Source: Lentibacillus sp. CBA3610
GTDB lineage: Bacteria; Bacillota; Bacilli; Bacillales; Amphibacillaceae
Reading direction: 5' to 3'
Assembly (NCBI RefSeq): GCF_013373365.1
Contig: NZ_CP035925.1
Coordinates: 62,001-126,000, forward strand
DNA: 64,000 bases
Below are positions 7,832 to 16,119 of the stretch, piece after piece. The notes under the pieces are model-generated. The model saw only the letters and a program-made list of their open reading frames with translations. It was not told the DNA's origin and did no database searches. A program made the position numbers and the translations under genes. Numbering within the stretch: the stretch's first letter is position 1; every line of letters begins with the position of its first letter.

Positions 7832-8534
7832 TTTGAGTAAAAAATTCGGTGGATTAAATGCTGTTAAAAATGTCTCTTTTTCAGTTGGAAAAGGAGAGAT
7901 TTTGGGATTAATTGGGCCGAATGGAGCTGGAAAAACAACATGTTTTAATATGATTGCTGGGGTATTCTCTCAATCAGAAGGAAAAATTATTTTTGAAGGG
8001 AAGGAAATTAACGGAAATCCACCTTATGTTTTAAATAATCGTGGTCTTGCCCGTACTTTTCAGATTGTAAAACCTCTTGCAAAATTAAGTGTTTTCGATA
8101 ACCTTATGGTTGCATGTCTTTCGAAAAGTAAAAATATAAAGGATGCCAGAAAAAAGGCGAAGGAAGTCATAACAAAAACTAATCTCGAGGAATTAAAAAA
8201 TACTACGGCAGGATCACTTTCTATTGGAAACCTGAAGCGTCTTGAAGTTGCACGTGCACTCGCAACTGATCCGACACTTTTGTTAATGGATGAACCAATG
8301 GGTGGTTTAACACCTTCTGAAGTGGATGGATCTATTCAACTGATCAAAGATATAAATAAAGAAGGCGTTACTATTGTACTGGTTGAACATATTATGAAAG
8401 CAGTAATGGCGGTATCAGATTCTATAATCGTCCTTCAAAATGGTAGTCTGATTTCTAAAGGTGAACCTAATGATGTAGTAAATGATAAAAATGTTATAAA
8501 AGCGTATTTGGGGGATGAGTATGTTAAAAGTTAA
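7809..8534 (+). CDS. ABC importer ATPase, LivG-like
   Basis: Walker A is GPNGAGKTT, the signature region is the variant LSIGNLKRLEVARALA (LSGGQ degenerate to LSIGN), Walker B is LLLMDEPMGGL and the H-loop is VLVEHIMKAV. The LivG-specific RGLARTFQIVKPL segment follows the Q-loop. GTG 7809 is preferred because it stands eight bases after AAAGGAGG; the in-frame ATG 7803 is too close. It overlaps livM by 23 bases. It powers import together with the second ATPase. The replaced LSGGQ glycines are common in LivG proteins but worth noting. Confidence 0.92.
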   Translation: MTILKVDNLSKKFGGLNAVKNVSFSVGKGEILGLIGPNGAGKTTCFNMIAGVFSQSEGKIIFEGKEINGNPPYVLNNRGLARTFQIVKPLAKLSVFDNLMVACLSKSKNIKDARKKAKEVITKTNLEELKNTTAGSLSIGNLKRLEVARALATDPTLLLMDEPMGGLTPSEVDGSIQLIKDINKEGVTIVLVEHIMKAVMAVSDSIIVLQNGSLISKGEPNDVVNDKNVIKAYLGDEYVKS

Positions 8535-9219
8535 ACAATTAAACAGTTTTTATGGAAAAATACAAACAGTCTGGAACTTGTCATTAGAGATTGACGAAGG
8601 AGAAATTATTGCCATTATAGGGGCAAATGGAGCAGGAAAAACAACAATTTTAAAATCAATTGTGGGATTAGTCGAAAAAACAGGCGCCATTGAATTTGAA
8701 GGAAAAAACATTTCATCAGTTTCTGCGCATAAAATGGTACAAATGGGGATATCGTATGTTCCAGAAGGAAGAAAAGTTTTCCCAGAAATGTCCGTTCGGG
8801 AAAATCTAATCTTAGGTAGTTATAACAAAAGGGCAAAATTAGAGAGAAGTAATTCTCTTGAATATGTACTTGATATTTTTCCAAGATTAAAAGAAAGAAT
8901 TGACCATTTGGCCGGGAATTTATCTGGTGGAGAACAACAAATGCTAGCTATTGGGAGGGGGTTGATGGCTAGGCCTAAACTAATTCTATTAGATGAACCA
9001 TCCTTAGGTATAGCGCCCGTTTTAACCGATGAAATTTTTAGAAATATAGAGGAGATAAAAAAGGAAACAACAATTGTACTTGTTGAACAACATGTTCACA
9101 GGGCATTAGCAATCTGCGACAGGGGATATGTAGTAGAAACAGGTCAAATTCATCTTACTGGTACAAGAGATGAATTAGAAACAAGTGAAGATATTAAAGA
9201 GGCTTATCTGGGAATATAA
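8521..9219 (+). CDS. ABC importer ATPase, LivF-like
   Basis: Starts MLKVKQLNSFYGKIQ, typical of LivF. Walker A is GANGAGKTT, the signature LSGGEQQMLAIGRGLM is intact, Walker B is LILLDEPSLGI and the H-loop is VLVEQHV. Its start overlaps the 3' end of the LivG-like gene by 14 bases; ATG 8515 is an alternative. It pairs with the LivG-like subunit whose signature is degenerate, so this protein carries the canonical LSGGE motif in the heterodimer. Last gene of the importer operon; no clear terminator follows. Confidence 0.92.
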   Translation: MLKVKQLNSFYGKIQTVWNLSLEIDEGEIIAIIGANGAGKTTILKSIVGLVEKTGAIEFEGKNISSVSAHKMVQMGISYVPEGRKVFPEMSVRENLILGSYNKRAKLERSNSLEYVLDIFPRLKERIDHLAGNLSGGEQQMLAIGRGLMARPKLILLDEPSLGIAPVLTDEIFRNIEEIKKETTIVLVEQHVHRALAICDRGYVVETGQIHLTGTRDELETSEDIKEAYLGI

Positions 9220-9248
9220 ATAGCTTAATTGAAATCAAGAATAAAGTT

Positions 9249-9476
9249 TTATGGCTCAACACCAAAATCTATGGTTGAAGCAGTCTCTTGCATGTAAGCT
9301 AAGTTACACTCGACTAAGATACGATCTTTGTATACATTCCGATTACGAGTGAAACAATGGCGCCGTTGTAAAGCTTTTATTTTATTATGGCGTCCTTTCA
9401 CAACCGCATTTATAAATCGCAGTCGATGATAGTTGATAATTTCTGTCTCCCAGTTCTGAATGGTTTTGATACAGGT
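9249..9476 (-). mobile_element. C-terminal relic of an ISL3-family transposase
   Basis: Reading leftward, 75 codons to TAA at 9249 give WETEIINYHRLRF, INAVVKGRHNKIKALQRR and HCFTRNRNVYKDRILVECN. This corresponds to the C-terminal DDE_Tnp_ISL3 segment (Y-x(n)-S/N-x-VEG-x-N-x-IK type), with the catalytic glutamate position read as K (VVKGRHN). The N-terminal two thirds, inverted ends and target duplications are absent. It is dead and marks a past insertion at the end of the ABC operon. Confidence 0.75.
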
Positions 9477-9990
9477 TCAACGGCTGCATGGTTATTGTAA
9501 CGAATTGATCTTTTGTATTTTCTTTAAATATAAGGGTTTATGCTTTTTCGCAGAGTAAATAACATCGTAATTATTACCATTTTTAACAAAAGGACATTCA
9601 TTTATGAACTAGAAAAATTTACTATGCTTTAAAAGGCCTCGATACTTTATATCGCTTAAATTAAAATATAAGGTGTCTTTTTGGAAAACATGATGGATAC
9701 GTCAATAATTTTTGTATTACTCAAATTAGATTTAATTCCATGAATTATTTATATTTTAAGGTAATTTTGGTAGTGTGGGAGACAGGATAAGAGTTAAAAT
9801 AGAAATAGTGAAAGCTGGGAGGTGATAACATTGGTAAAATGAAATAGTCCACTTCCAAATGAACGATTCGTCTTTTTACCATGTCGGATACCTTGATTTA
9901 TGATACAAATCCAGGTGACGGCCAAAATTGATCCACATCAGCATTATTACGCAAATTACTAGCTATTAACATAAGGAGGATTTAACCATA
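9477..9990. other. Stop-rich intergenic stretch, probably degraded mobile DNA
   Basis: No credible coding frame. GTGACGGCCAAAATTGATCC (9915-9934) resembles a transposon-end or spacer remnant, but I cannot assign it. Only the last 20 bases hold a clear signal, the AAGGAGGA ribosome binding site of the next gene. Confidence 0.4.
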
Positions 9991-10377
9991 ATGAGCATGT
10001 CATTGAAAATAGGTGACACAACTGAGCAAATTCGTGAACGGTTGAATAATGACGCTGAGTTTGCCTTAAAAGCACGGAAGTGGGAAGGTAGCTTCAAAAT
10101 TATCATTGGTGAAGAAACCTACGTATTTCAAATGCATGAGGGTGATATTGAGCGCATCAAACACAACCCTCCCTTGTTTACTGAATGTGATTTCTTGATT
10201 TACGCCCCAACTGAGGATTGGGATAAGATTTTAGGAGATAACCCTCCACCATTCTATCAAGATATTTTTTCAGCATGGCTTCATCACGATGTAACAATTG
10301 AGGGAGACTTAGAACAGTTCTTTGGTTTTCACATGGCGCTTCGTCGTCTGTTTCAAATGGCTCGCAACAGCAAATAA
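9991..10377 (+). CDS. SCP2 sterol-binding-like small protein
   Basis: A 128-residue soluble protein. The pattern KARKWEGSFKIIIGEE, then IYAPTEDWDKIL and HHDVTIEGDLEQFFGF resembles the SCP2 lipid/acyl-binding fold (W-x3-L followed by a G-D-l step). There is no catalytic motif or membrane segment. The ATG at 9991 follows AAGGAGGA by ten bases. It lies 20 bases before an alpha/beta hydrolase and is almost certainly cotranscribed with it. It might present a hydrophobic substrate to that hydrolase. Assignment is by pattern only; a hypothetical protein of another fold is possible. Confidence 0.55.
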   Translation: MSMSLKIGDTTEQIRERLNNDAEFALKARKWEGSFKIIIGEETYVFQMHEGDIERIKHNPPLFTECDFLIYAPTEDWDKILGDNPPPFYQDIFSAWLHHDVTIEGDLEQFFGFHMALRRLFQMARNSK

Positions 10378-10397
10378 TAAAGAAAGGGGATAATATC

Positions 10398-11252
10398 ATG
10401 TCAAAGAAAACCAACATAACCGGAAGATATGTATTCATAGAAGTCGAAGGAATTGAATATAGGGTTTACTTCGAAGAAAGTGGCGAAGGAATACCAATAT
10501 TATGTCAACATACTGCCGGATCTGACGGTCGTCAATATCGTCATATCTTAGATGACCCTGACGTTACTAAGAACTTCCGGGTCATTGCCTATGATCTTCC
10601 CTATCATGGAAAATCACTTCCCCCTGAAGGAGTAGAATGGTGGAAAGAAGAATATAAGCTTACCGAAAGCTTTTTCAGGGAATTCGTAATTAATTTAAGT
10701 CATGAATTAGGACTTGACGAACCTGTGTTCATGGGGTGTTCGATGGGCGGTCATTTAGCCGCTGATCTTGCCTTAAACCATCCTGATGAATTTAGAGCTT
10801 GTATTGCCCTTGAAGGTGCTATGGAAAGCCACGATATACAGGATATTATGCCGTGGTGGCATCATCCTCGTCTTAGCAATGACTCAAAACCCAGCTTGAT
10901 GTACACGATGATGGCTCCACAGAGTCCAGATGCAAACAAGAACGAAACTATTTGGATGTATAGTCAAGGCGCTCCTCCAGTATTTTACGGTGATCTCAAC
11001 TATTACGGAATTGACTACGACACTACGGAGACCGCCAGAAACATCGATACTAATAAGGTTGCCCTTCATATTTTGAGTGGGGAATACGATTGGTCGGCCA
11101 CCCCTGAGAAGTGTAAATTACTGCATGAGCAAGTTCCAGGATCAACTTATACACAGATGGATGAGGTTGGGCATTTTCCGATGTCTGAAAACCCAGCAAA
11201 GTTCAAGACCTATTTGCTACCGGTATTGGATAAATTACTAAACGAATCATAA
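10398..11252 (+). CDS. Alpha/beta hydrolase
   Basis: This 284-residue protein has the full catalytic set: oxyanion strand CQHTAGSDGRQY, nucleophile elbow GCSMGGH (Ser near 113), acid in SGEYDWSATPE (Asp near 226) and histidine in EVGHFPMSENP (near 255). The domain between strands 6 and 7 (PWWHHPRLSND...) is a small cap. Substrate is unknown; relatives cleave esters, lactones or C-C bonds of ring-fission products. It is translated from ATG 10398 behind AAAGGGG and forms a two-gene unit with the SCP2-like gene. A strong terminator follows. Confidence 0.85.
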   Translation: MSKKTNITGRYVFIEVEGIEYRVYFEESGEGIPILCQHTAGSDGRQYRHILDDPDVTKNFRVIAYDLPYHGKSLPPEGVEWWKEEYKLTESFFREFVINLSHELGLDEPVFMGCSMGGHLAADLALNHPDEFRACIALEGAMESHDIQDIMPWWHHPRLSNDSKPSLMYTMMAPQSPDANKNETIWMYSQGAPPVFYGDLNYYGIDYDTTETARNIDTNKVALHILSGEYDWSATPEKCKLLHEQVPGSTYTQMDEVGHFPMSENPAKFKTYLLPVLDKLLNES

Positions 11253-11327
11253 TTGCGATAGAGAACGGCGATTCCATTTATACTCCTTTTAAATTTATTC
11301 AAGTATACAGTTTAGTAGGCAGACGAG

Positions 11328-11355
11328 ATCCCGCAAGCTCCTTTGCGGGATTTTT
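11328..11355 (+). terminator. Intrinsic terminator
   Basis: ATCCCGCA pairs with TGCGGGAT across a short loop, followed by TTTTT. Ends the SCP2-like/hydrolase operon. Confidence 0.85.
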
Positions 11356-12317
11356 GTGTACAGGTAATGTTATCTTAACCGCAATCGGTTCATTATGTCG
11401 TTGAAGAAACATATTGAATTCTTAAAGCTTACATACCACGTTATTTTTGATTATCTCTTTCAGAATGGTTTAACTGATAAATTAGAGTAAATAGTTCCTT
11501 GAAGAAGTCTGATTGGCATTTTTTGTTAACCCGCCTGGAATGACAAAAAATTTTTTCATTATTTAAACACCCTTTGTTCCCCTTAAATAAAATGTTTCAG
11601 GATGGAGGAGCTAAAAGAAGATTAATATAAGGTAAGAGTTGGTAAGATATTATTTATTTAAATTACTGACTCATTCAAATAATTAGAATAAAATTGGATA
11701 TAGGATAAAAATATACATTTAGACTACGGTAAAAGTCAAGTAGTTGGTGTTAAAAATTTATGAACCGTAATTTGCATTTTGGGGTATATGAAAACCGGCT
11801 CTACCTAAAAGGCAGGAATCATATGGAAAACCTTAAATTTATGGAACAAATTACTGTATCAACACGTCTTCATTTGTATAATAATTTATAAACAGCCAGA
11901 TGTGAACTGAGCGTCATAAAGAACTATTATATGACAGAGCTGGTATTGAAGGACTCCCATAGATTTTACGCAGATTCTGTTGTATATTGATCATATACAT
12001 GTAAGGGGTAACATACGTTCAAAAATCTGGTTTAATGCCAAAGTCATGGCATAAAACTTCAAGGTAAGGTTGTTTTCTACGAAATTTGATTTTATACATA
12101 ATTAAATTTTGTGGAAAAGCAATAGTGACATTGAATACTTTTATTTTGACATGGTTAACAAGACGAAATAATTCACTACGCTTAAACATATTATGAATAC
12201 ACGTAGGAAATGCATAGACTTTTGGACTCATACTTTTGTATCCTATTTTTCTCGGAAACATTCAGAGATTTACTGATTCAGAAAATACATAATAAAAAAT
12301 TAAATTTTAATATTGGG
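11356..12317. other. Nearly 1 kb of AT-rich DNA without a supported gene
   Basis: The longest frame is an 80-codon minus-strand frame (12019-12261, containing MSPKVYAFPTC and LEVLCHDFGIKPDF). It has no convincing ribosome binding site and I do not recognise it. A 43-codon plus-strand frame begins at 11760 (MNRNLHFGVYENRLYLKG), also unrecognised. Both could be relics of mobile DNA, in keeping with the transposase remnant nearby. Confidence 0.4.
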
Positions 12318-12373
12318 TTTACAAACTTTCTGAAGTTTGCTAAAATAAATTGTATCCAATCTACAAAATCCAA
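12318..12373 (+). promoter_or_regulatory. Promoter with TTGTATCCAAT operator (aldehyde dehydrogenase region)
   Basis: TTTACA (12318-12323), 17-base spacer, TAAAAT (12341-12346), then TTGTATCCAAT (12350-12360) and a second partial copy ACAAAATCCAA (12363-12373). The same -35/-10 pair, spacing and operator position occur before the CoA-transferase gene at 42946-43004, so the match is unlikely to be chance. The operator overlaps the expected start point, which suggests repression. Confidence 0.7.
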
Positions 12374-12424
12374 GAATTATGAAATCGCTTTCGTAAATTG
12401 AGTATTGAAAGTAGAGGTGATATT

Positions 12425-12684
12425 ATGAGTGATTTTGGCAGTTGATATCGGGTAAAGAAACTATTAAAAACTTATATGGAAAGATGACAGTTTTGATGTA
12501 GCTAAATTGACTGACGAGCAAAGAAAAAGCAGTTAAGGGAGAATCCAATGAAATATCTGACGGAATTGATAACGGAGTTCATGCCTTAAGAATAATCTTC
12601 GGTGGTGTATCAGGTGTAAATAATATCTTTATTTTGCCCTTGATTGTTGAGCATGCTCTTAAGATTCTGGATTTTATTAGTTAA
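12425..12684 (+). pseudogene. Decayed small gene in the leader of the aldehyde dehydrogenase
   Basis: After the promoter comes a ribosome binding site (AGAGGTGAT) and ATG at 12425. Frames then alternate: WQLISGKETIKNLYGK, later an open run with ISDGIDNGVHALRIIFGG ending at TAA 12682-12684. Stops break every frame. The first part faintly resembles Imm50-type immunity proteins (W-x-L-x-GKE-x-IK), but I am not sure. It is a broken gene carried in the transcript of the next gene. Confidence 0.4.
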
Positions 12685-12731
12685 TTATTAAGTACACCGT
12701 TTTGGTGGAAAAACAGTTTGGAGTGAAAATA

Positions 12732-14174
12732 GTGTTGGAATTAAAAATGTTTATAAATGGTGAATGGGTAGATAGTGAATCAAACGATATAATAAAATCT
12801 GTTAATCCTGCAAATATGAGGGAAATTGCTAATTTCCCCCGAGGTAATGAGCAAGATATAAATAAAGCTGTCAAGTCTGCCAAAGAGGCTTTTGAATCAG
12901 TTGAATGGAAAGAGATGGTGTATGCTGAGCGGGGAAGAAAGTTACTTCATATGGCTGATCTTATTAGGGAAAATAAAGAGCACTTAGCTGAACTAGAGAC
13001 TGAAGATATGGGGAAACCGTTGACCCAAGCCAGAACCGATGTTGAAGTGGCTGCCAGATATTTCGAGTATTTTGGGGGTGCAGCTGATAAAATTTTGGGT
13101 GAAACAATTCCCATCAACCCTGAAATGTTAGATTATACAGTACGTGAACCGTTTGGGGTTACCGCACATATAGTGCCTTGGAATTATCCGATTCAAATGA
13201 CAGCACGGAGTCTAGCTCCAGCATTGGCTGCTGGGAATACAGCTGTGGTTAAACCCGCTGAAGATACATCTGTTACATCGCTTCATCTCGCAAAACTCAG
13301 TGAAAAAGCGGGTTTTCCTAAAGGGGTTATTAATATAATAACAGGTTATGGGGGAGAAGCTGGTTCGGCTTTGTCATCACATACGGATATTGATCATATA
13401 ACGTTCACGGGTTCAGTTCCTACTGGTTCTTCAGTGATGAAAAATGCAGCTGAAAATATAAAATCTTTAACATTGGAGTTGGGTGGCAAATCGCCAAACA
13501 TTGTATTTGAGGATGCAGAATTTGAAGAGACAGCTCAATGGGTAGTCAAAACCTTGATTCAAAATGGTGGTCAAACATGTACAGCGGGTACAAGGTTAAT
13601 TATCGAGGAAGGTATAAAGAATAAGTTCTTAGATAGAGTAAGTGAAATAATGAAAAATATCACTGTAGGCCCTGGTTTGGATGATTATGATATGGGCCCT
13701 ATTGTTTCTGAAAAACAAATTAAAAATTTAGAGAAATATATGGATATTGCAAAAGAAGAGGGAACTAAAATTCTACAAGGCGGTAACCGTAAAAAAAATA
13801 TGCCAAGCAATCTATTTTTTGAACCTACGATTGTGGTGCCGGATTCTGAAAAAAGTCGATTAGCTCAGGAAGAACTGTTCGGTCCGATAGTCACTGTTTT
13901 AACATTTGAGTCTAAGGAGGAGGCATTGGCATTGGCTAACAGTACTGAGTACGGACTAGTTACCGGTATTTGGACAAAGAATATAGATAAAGCACTTTGG
14001 TTATCTTCCAGAGTAAAATCAGGCCAAGTTTTCATTAATAATTATGGAGCTGGTGGTGGAGTAGAAATGCCATTTGGTGGTCAAGGTAAGAGCGGTTTTG
14101 GAAGGGAGAAAGGCCTTGAGTCGCTTAAGCATTATACACAAGTCAAGAATGTAGCAATAAAGATTAAAAATTAA
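12732..14174 (+). CDS. NAD(P)-dependent aldehyde dehydrogenase
   Basis: About 480 residues with all family motifs: VPWNYPIQM (coenzyme site), TGSVPTGSSVM, LELGGKSPNIVFEDA (general-base Glu), GQTCTAGTRL (catalytic Cys) and EELFGPIVTVL. GTG at 12732 is preferred over 12702 because it has GGAG at a proper distance. It resembles betaine-aldehyde and gamma-aminobutyraldehyde dehydrogenases, but substrate cannot be set. The gene downstream is a zinc alcohol dehydrogenase, so an alcohol to aldehyde to acid oxidation is plausible. The distant promoter at 12318 carries the TTGTATCCAAT operator. Confidence 0.9.
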   Translation: MLELKMFINGEWVDSESNDIIKSVNPANMREIANFPRGNEQDINKAVKSAKEAFESVEWKEMVYAERGRKLLHMADLIRENKEHLAELETEDMGKPLTQARTDVEVAARYFEYFGGAADKILGETIPINPEMLDYTVREPFGVTAHIVPWNYPIQMTARSLAPALAAGNTAVVKPAEDTSVTSLHLAKLSEKAGFPKGVINIITGYGGEAGSALSSHTDIDHITFTGSVPTGSSVMKNAAENIKSLTLELGGKSPNIVFEDAEFEETAQWVVKTLIQNGGQTCTAGTRLIIEEGIKNKFLDRVSEIMKNITVGPGLDDYDMGPIVSEKQIKNLEKYMDIAKEEGTKILQGGNRKKNMPSNLFFEPTIVVPDSEKSRLAQEELFGPIVTVLTFESKEEALALANSTEYGLVTGIWTKNIDKALWLSSRVKSGQVFINNYGAGGGVEMPFGGQGKSGFGREKGLESLKHYTQVKNVAIKIKN

Positions 14175-14252
14175 TGAAATAATCGAATGATTTTTTCGGA
14201 AAAAATGCCAAGCTTGTATCAATATGATAGGAACATTGTTGTTAAAGGTTAT

Positions 14253-14266
14253 TGAAAGCGCATTCC
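14253..14266 (+). promoter_or_regulatory. Candidate CcpA catabolite-responsive element (cre)
   Basis: TGAAAGCGCATTCC matches the cre consensus TGWAANCGNTNWCA with two mismatches. It lies about 35 bases before the ribosome binding site of the alcohol dehydrogenase gene, a position fitting carbon-catabolite repression. Confidence 0.45.
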
Positions 14267-14302
14267 TAGTAAGTGCGAATATTATAGAGGGAGGAAATAA
14301 AT

Positions 14303-15385
14303 ATGCAAGGAAAAGTAGCGGAAATGAAACAACCCGAAGTAATGGCCTTTGAAAATTATGAATTACCCACTCCTGAAAAGGGATCAATCCTGCTAAAGGT
14401 TAGACGATCAAATGTGTGTGGTTCCGAGATACACATATGGAGAGGGGAGCATCCTACAAAGAAAGCAGGAGTACTTGGTCATGAAATGGTAGGAGAAGTA
14501 ATAAGTGTAGGAGAAGGCGTAGATACTGACTTTGCAGGAGCCAAACTGGATATTGGTGATAGGGTCGCATCAACATATTTCCAGGTATGCCGAAAATGTA
14601 AGATGTGTCAAAAGGGTGCATTTAATTTATGTGAAAATGCGTATGAGTTCTGGAATAAACCGGCTGAAGAATCACCACATTTTCATGGTAGTTTCGCTAC
14701 TCATTATTATGTTCATCCTGATTTCTATTTTTATAAAGTTCCTGAAAATGTGCCAGATGTTATTGCAGCCAGTGCTAACTGTGCGTTGTCACAAGTCTAT
14801 TTTGGAATTGAACAGGCTAATCTGCAATATGGCGAAACAATAGTGATTCAAGGGGCTGGCGGCTTAGGATTGAATGCTGCAGCAATTTCAAAAGAAAAAG
14901 GGGCAACAGTAATTGTAATTGATGGGGTGGATAATAGGTTGAAGAATGCTTATAAATTTGGTGCAGACTATACTATCGATTTTAAAGAGTATGAAACAGT
15001 AGAGAAACGGTCGGAAAGAGTTTATGACCTAACGAATCAAAAAGGTGCTGACGTTGGTATGGAATTAAGCGGAGTCCCCGATGCCTTCAGTGAAGGTGTT
15101 CAGTTGGTTGCTGGTAGTGGTAGGTATGTCTCTATTGGTAATGTTTCGCCAGGTAAGTCAACTTCTTTTGACCCAGGCTTACTTACTAGAAAGTCAATCA
15201 ATATTATCCCAATTGTTCGATATCATCCATGGTACTTGAAGAAATCGTTAGATTTTGTTTCAGACAATATTAATAAATACCCATTCGCAGATATGATTGA
15301 TGGAGAATTCACATTTGAAGAAATAGAAGCGGCTCTGGATAGCTCTGTTAAAAGAGAAGTCAACCGAGCCTCTATTGTGTTTTAA
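14303..15385 (+). CDS. Zinc-dependent medium-chain alcohol dehydrogenase
   Basis: 360 residues. The catalytic-zinc site begins at NVCGSEIHIWRG with GHE in VLGHEMVGEV. Structural-zinc cysteines are in CRKCKMCQKGAFNLC. The nucleotide-binding turn is IQGAGGLGLNA, and the acid D in VIVIDGVDNR ending the next strand favours NAD. Related to sorbitol/butanediol/threonine dehydrogenases; the residue after the catalytic Cys-Gly is Ser, as in several ketone-forming members. Start ATG 14303 follows GAGGGAGG. It stands between the aldehyde dehydrogenase and an unknown gene on the same strand. Confidence 0.9.
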   Translation: MQGKVAEMKQPEVMAFENYELPTPEKGSILLKVRRSNVCGSEIHIWRGEHPTKKAGVLGHEMVGEVISVGEGVDTDFAGAKLDIGDRVASTYFQVCRKCKMCQKGAFNLCENAYEFWNKPAEESPHFHGSFATHYYVHPDFYFYKVPENVPDVIAASANCALSQVYFGIEQANLQYGETIVIQGAGGLGLNAAAISKEKGATVIVIDGVDNRLKNAYKFGADYTIDFKEYETVEKRSERVYDLTNQKGADVGMELSGVPDAFSEGVQLVAGSGRYVSIGNVSPGKSTSFDPGLLTRKSINIIPIVRYHPWYLKKSLDFVSDNINKYPFADMIDGEFTFEEIEAALDSSVKREVNRASIVF

Positions 15386-15398
15386 GGTGAGTACTTAA

Positions 15399-15887
15399 AT
15401 GATAATAAATACAATTATGGCTGAACACAAAGAAGGTTTATTTAATTGTTATTATCCTAAATATTATGCGGAATGGTTCATTAAATTTCGTACTCTTTTT
15501 GGGATAAGAAGAGAGAAAATCCTTACGTTAGGAGATGGTGTCACAAACCACTCGAGTATAATTGACACAGTACCAGTTTGTGAATCCAAGGAAGTGAAAA
15601 ATGAGGAATTGATTGCTTATAAAATTGATGAAAATGAGTTTTATAAAAGCAGTTTTGAAGCTTTGAAAAAGTATTTCATTTATCGTCGGAGATCCTGGAA
15701 AATCCCAGAATTAAAATGTACAAATATTTCTAAAGTATACATCCCATATCAAATTGAAAACAAAAGACAGACTTTCGGTAAAAAGGAAGTGAGTTATCTA
15801 TATGAGCCTAGTTCTCAAAGTTATGATAAGTTGAAGAATTATGTTATTATACAAAGTTTTTATAGAGAAAGGGGGGATATAAGTTGA
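15399..15887 (+). CDS. Unrecognised 162-residue protein
   Basis: I do not recognise this protein. It is soluble, rich in Lys, Tyr and Phe (FNCYYPKYYAEWFIKF, KKYFIYRRRSWKIPELKC) and has no signal peptide or membrane helix. The ribosome binding site AAGGTGAG is followed by ATG 15399, 13 bases after the alcohol dehydrogenase stop. It overlaps by four bases the start of a 30-residue membrane protein, so it is translated within the operon. The good spacing and overlap argue that it is real. Base composition is the same as its neighbours. Confidence 0.6.
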   Translation: MIINTIMAEHKEGLFNCYYPKYYAEWFIKFRTLFGIRREKILTLGDGVTNHSSIIDTVPVCESKEVKNEELIAYKIDENEFYKSSFEALKKYFIYRRRSWKIPELKCTNISKVYIPYQIENKRQTFGKKEVSYLYEPSSQSYDKLKNYVIIQSFYRERGDIS

Positions 15888-15976
15888 ATTTCTTACTCAT
15901 TATGGCCGTTTGTATACTTGGTACTTGGGTTGGCATGGCAGTCGTTCTTTTTAAAACAAATCTCCTCAAAGATTAA
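15884..15976 (+). CDS. 30-residue single-helix membrane protein, putative small partner of the sodium:solute symporter
   Basis: TTG 15884 follows AGGGGGGAT at a good distance. The peptide (start MNFLLIMAVCILGTWVG, end LFKTNLLKD) is one membrane helix with a positive C-terminal end. It lies ~140 bases before a sodium:solute symporter. Short helices of this kind are known next to NSS and SSS transporters (MetS-like, 'symporter small accessory' proteins). A second symporter in this window (36055) also has such a neighbour. Function as a subunit is inferred. Confidence 0.6.
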   Translation: MNFLLIMAVCILGTWVGMAVVLFKTNLLKD

Positions 15977-16119
15977 CCTTATCTATTTTTGGAATTTTGG
16001 TTATGAAGATTTAACTAGCTGATGAAGACTGACAGATGGCATAGAAAAAAGGTTCTTCACTGTCTGGATTTAAAATGGTACAAGGCTGATTTTTTGTAAA
16101 CTAAGGAGGGAAAGAAAAG

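Noticed and set aside
9915..9934. Possible insertion-sequence end
   Set aside because: Only one copy, no matching inverted partner or target duplication found nearby.
12019..12261. 80-codon minus-strand frame that might be a gene
   Set aside because: No clear ribosome binding site, promoter or recognised motif; kept only as a note in the description of the region.
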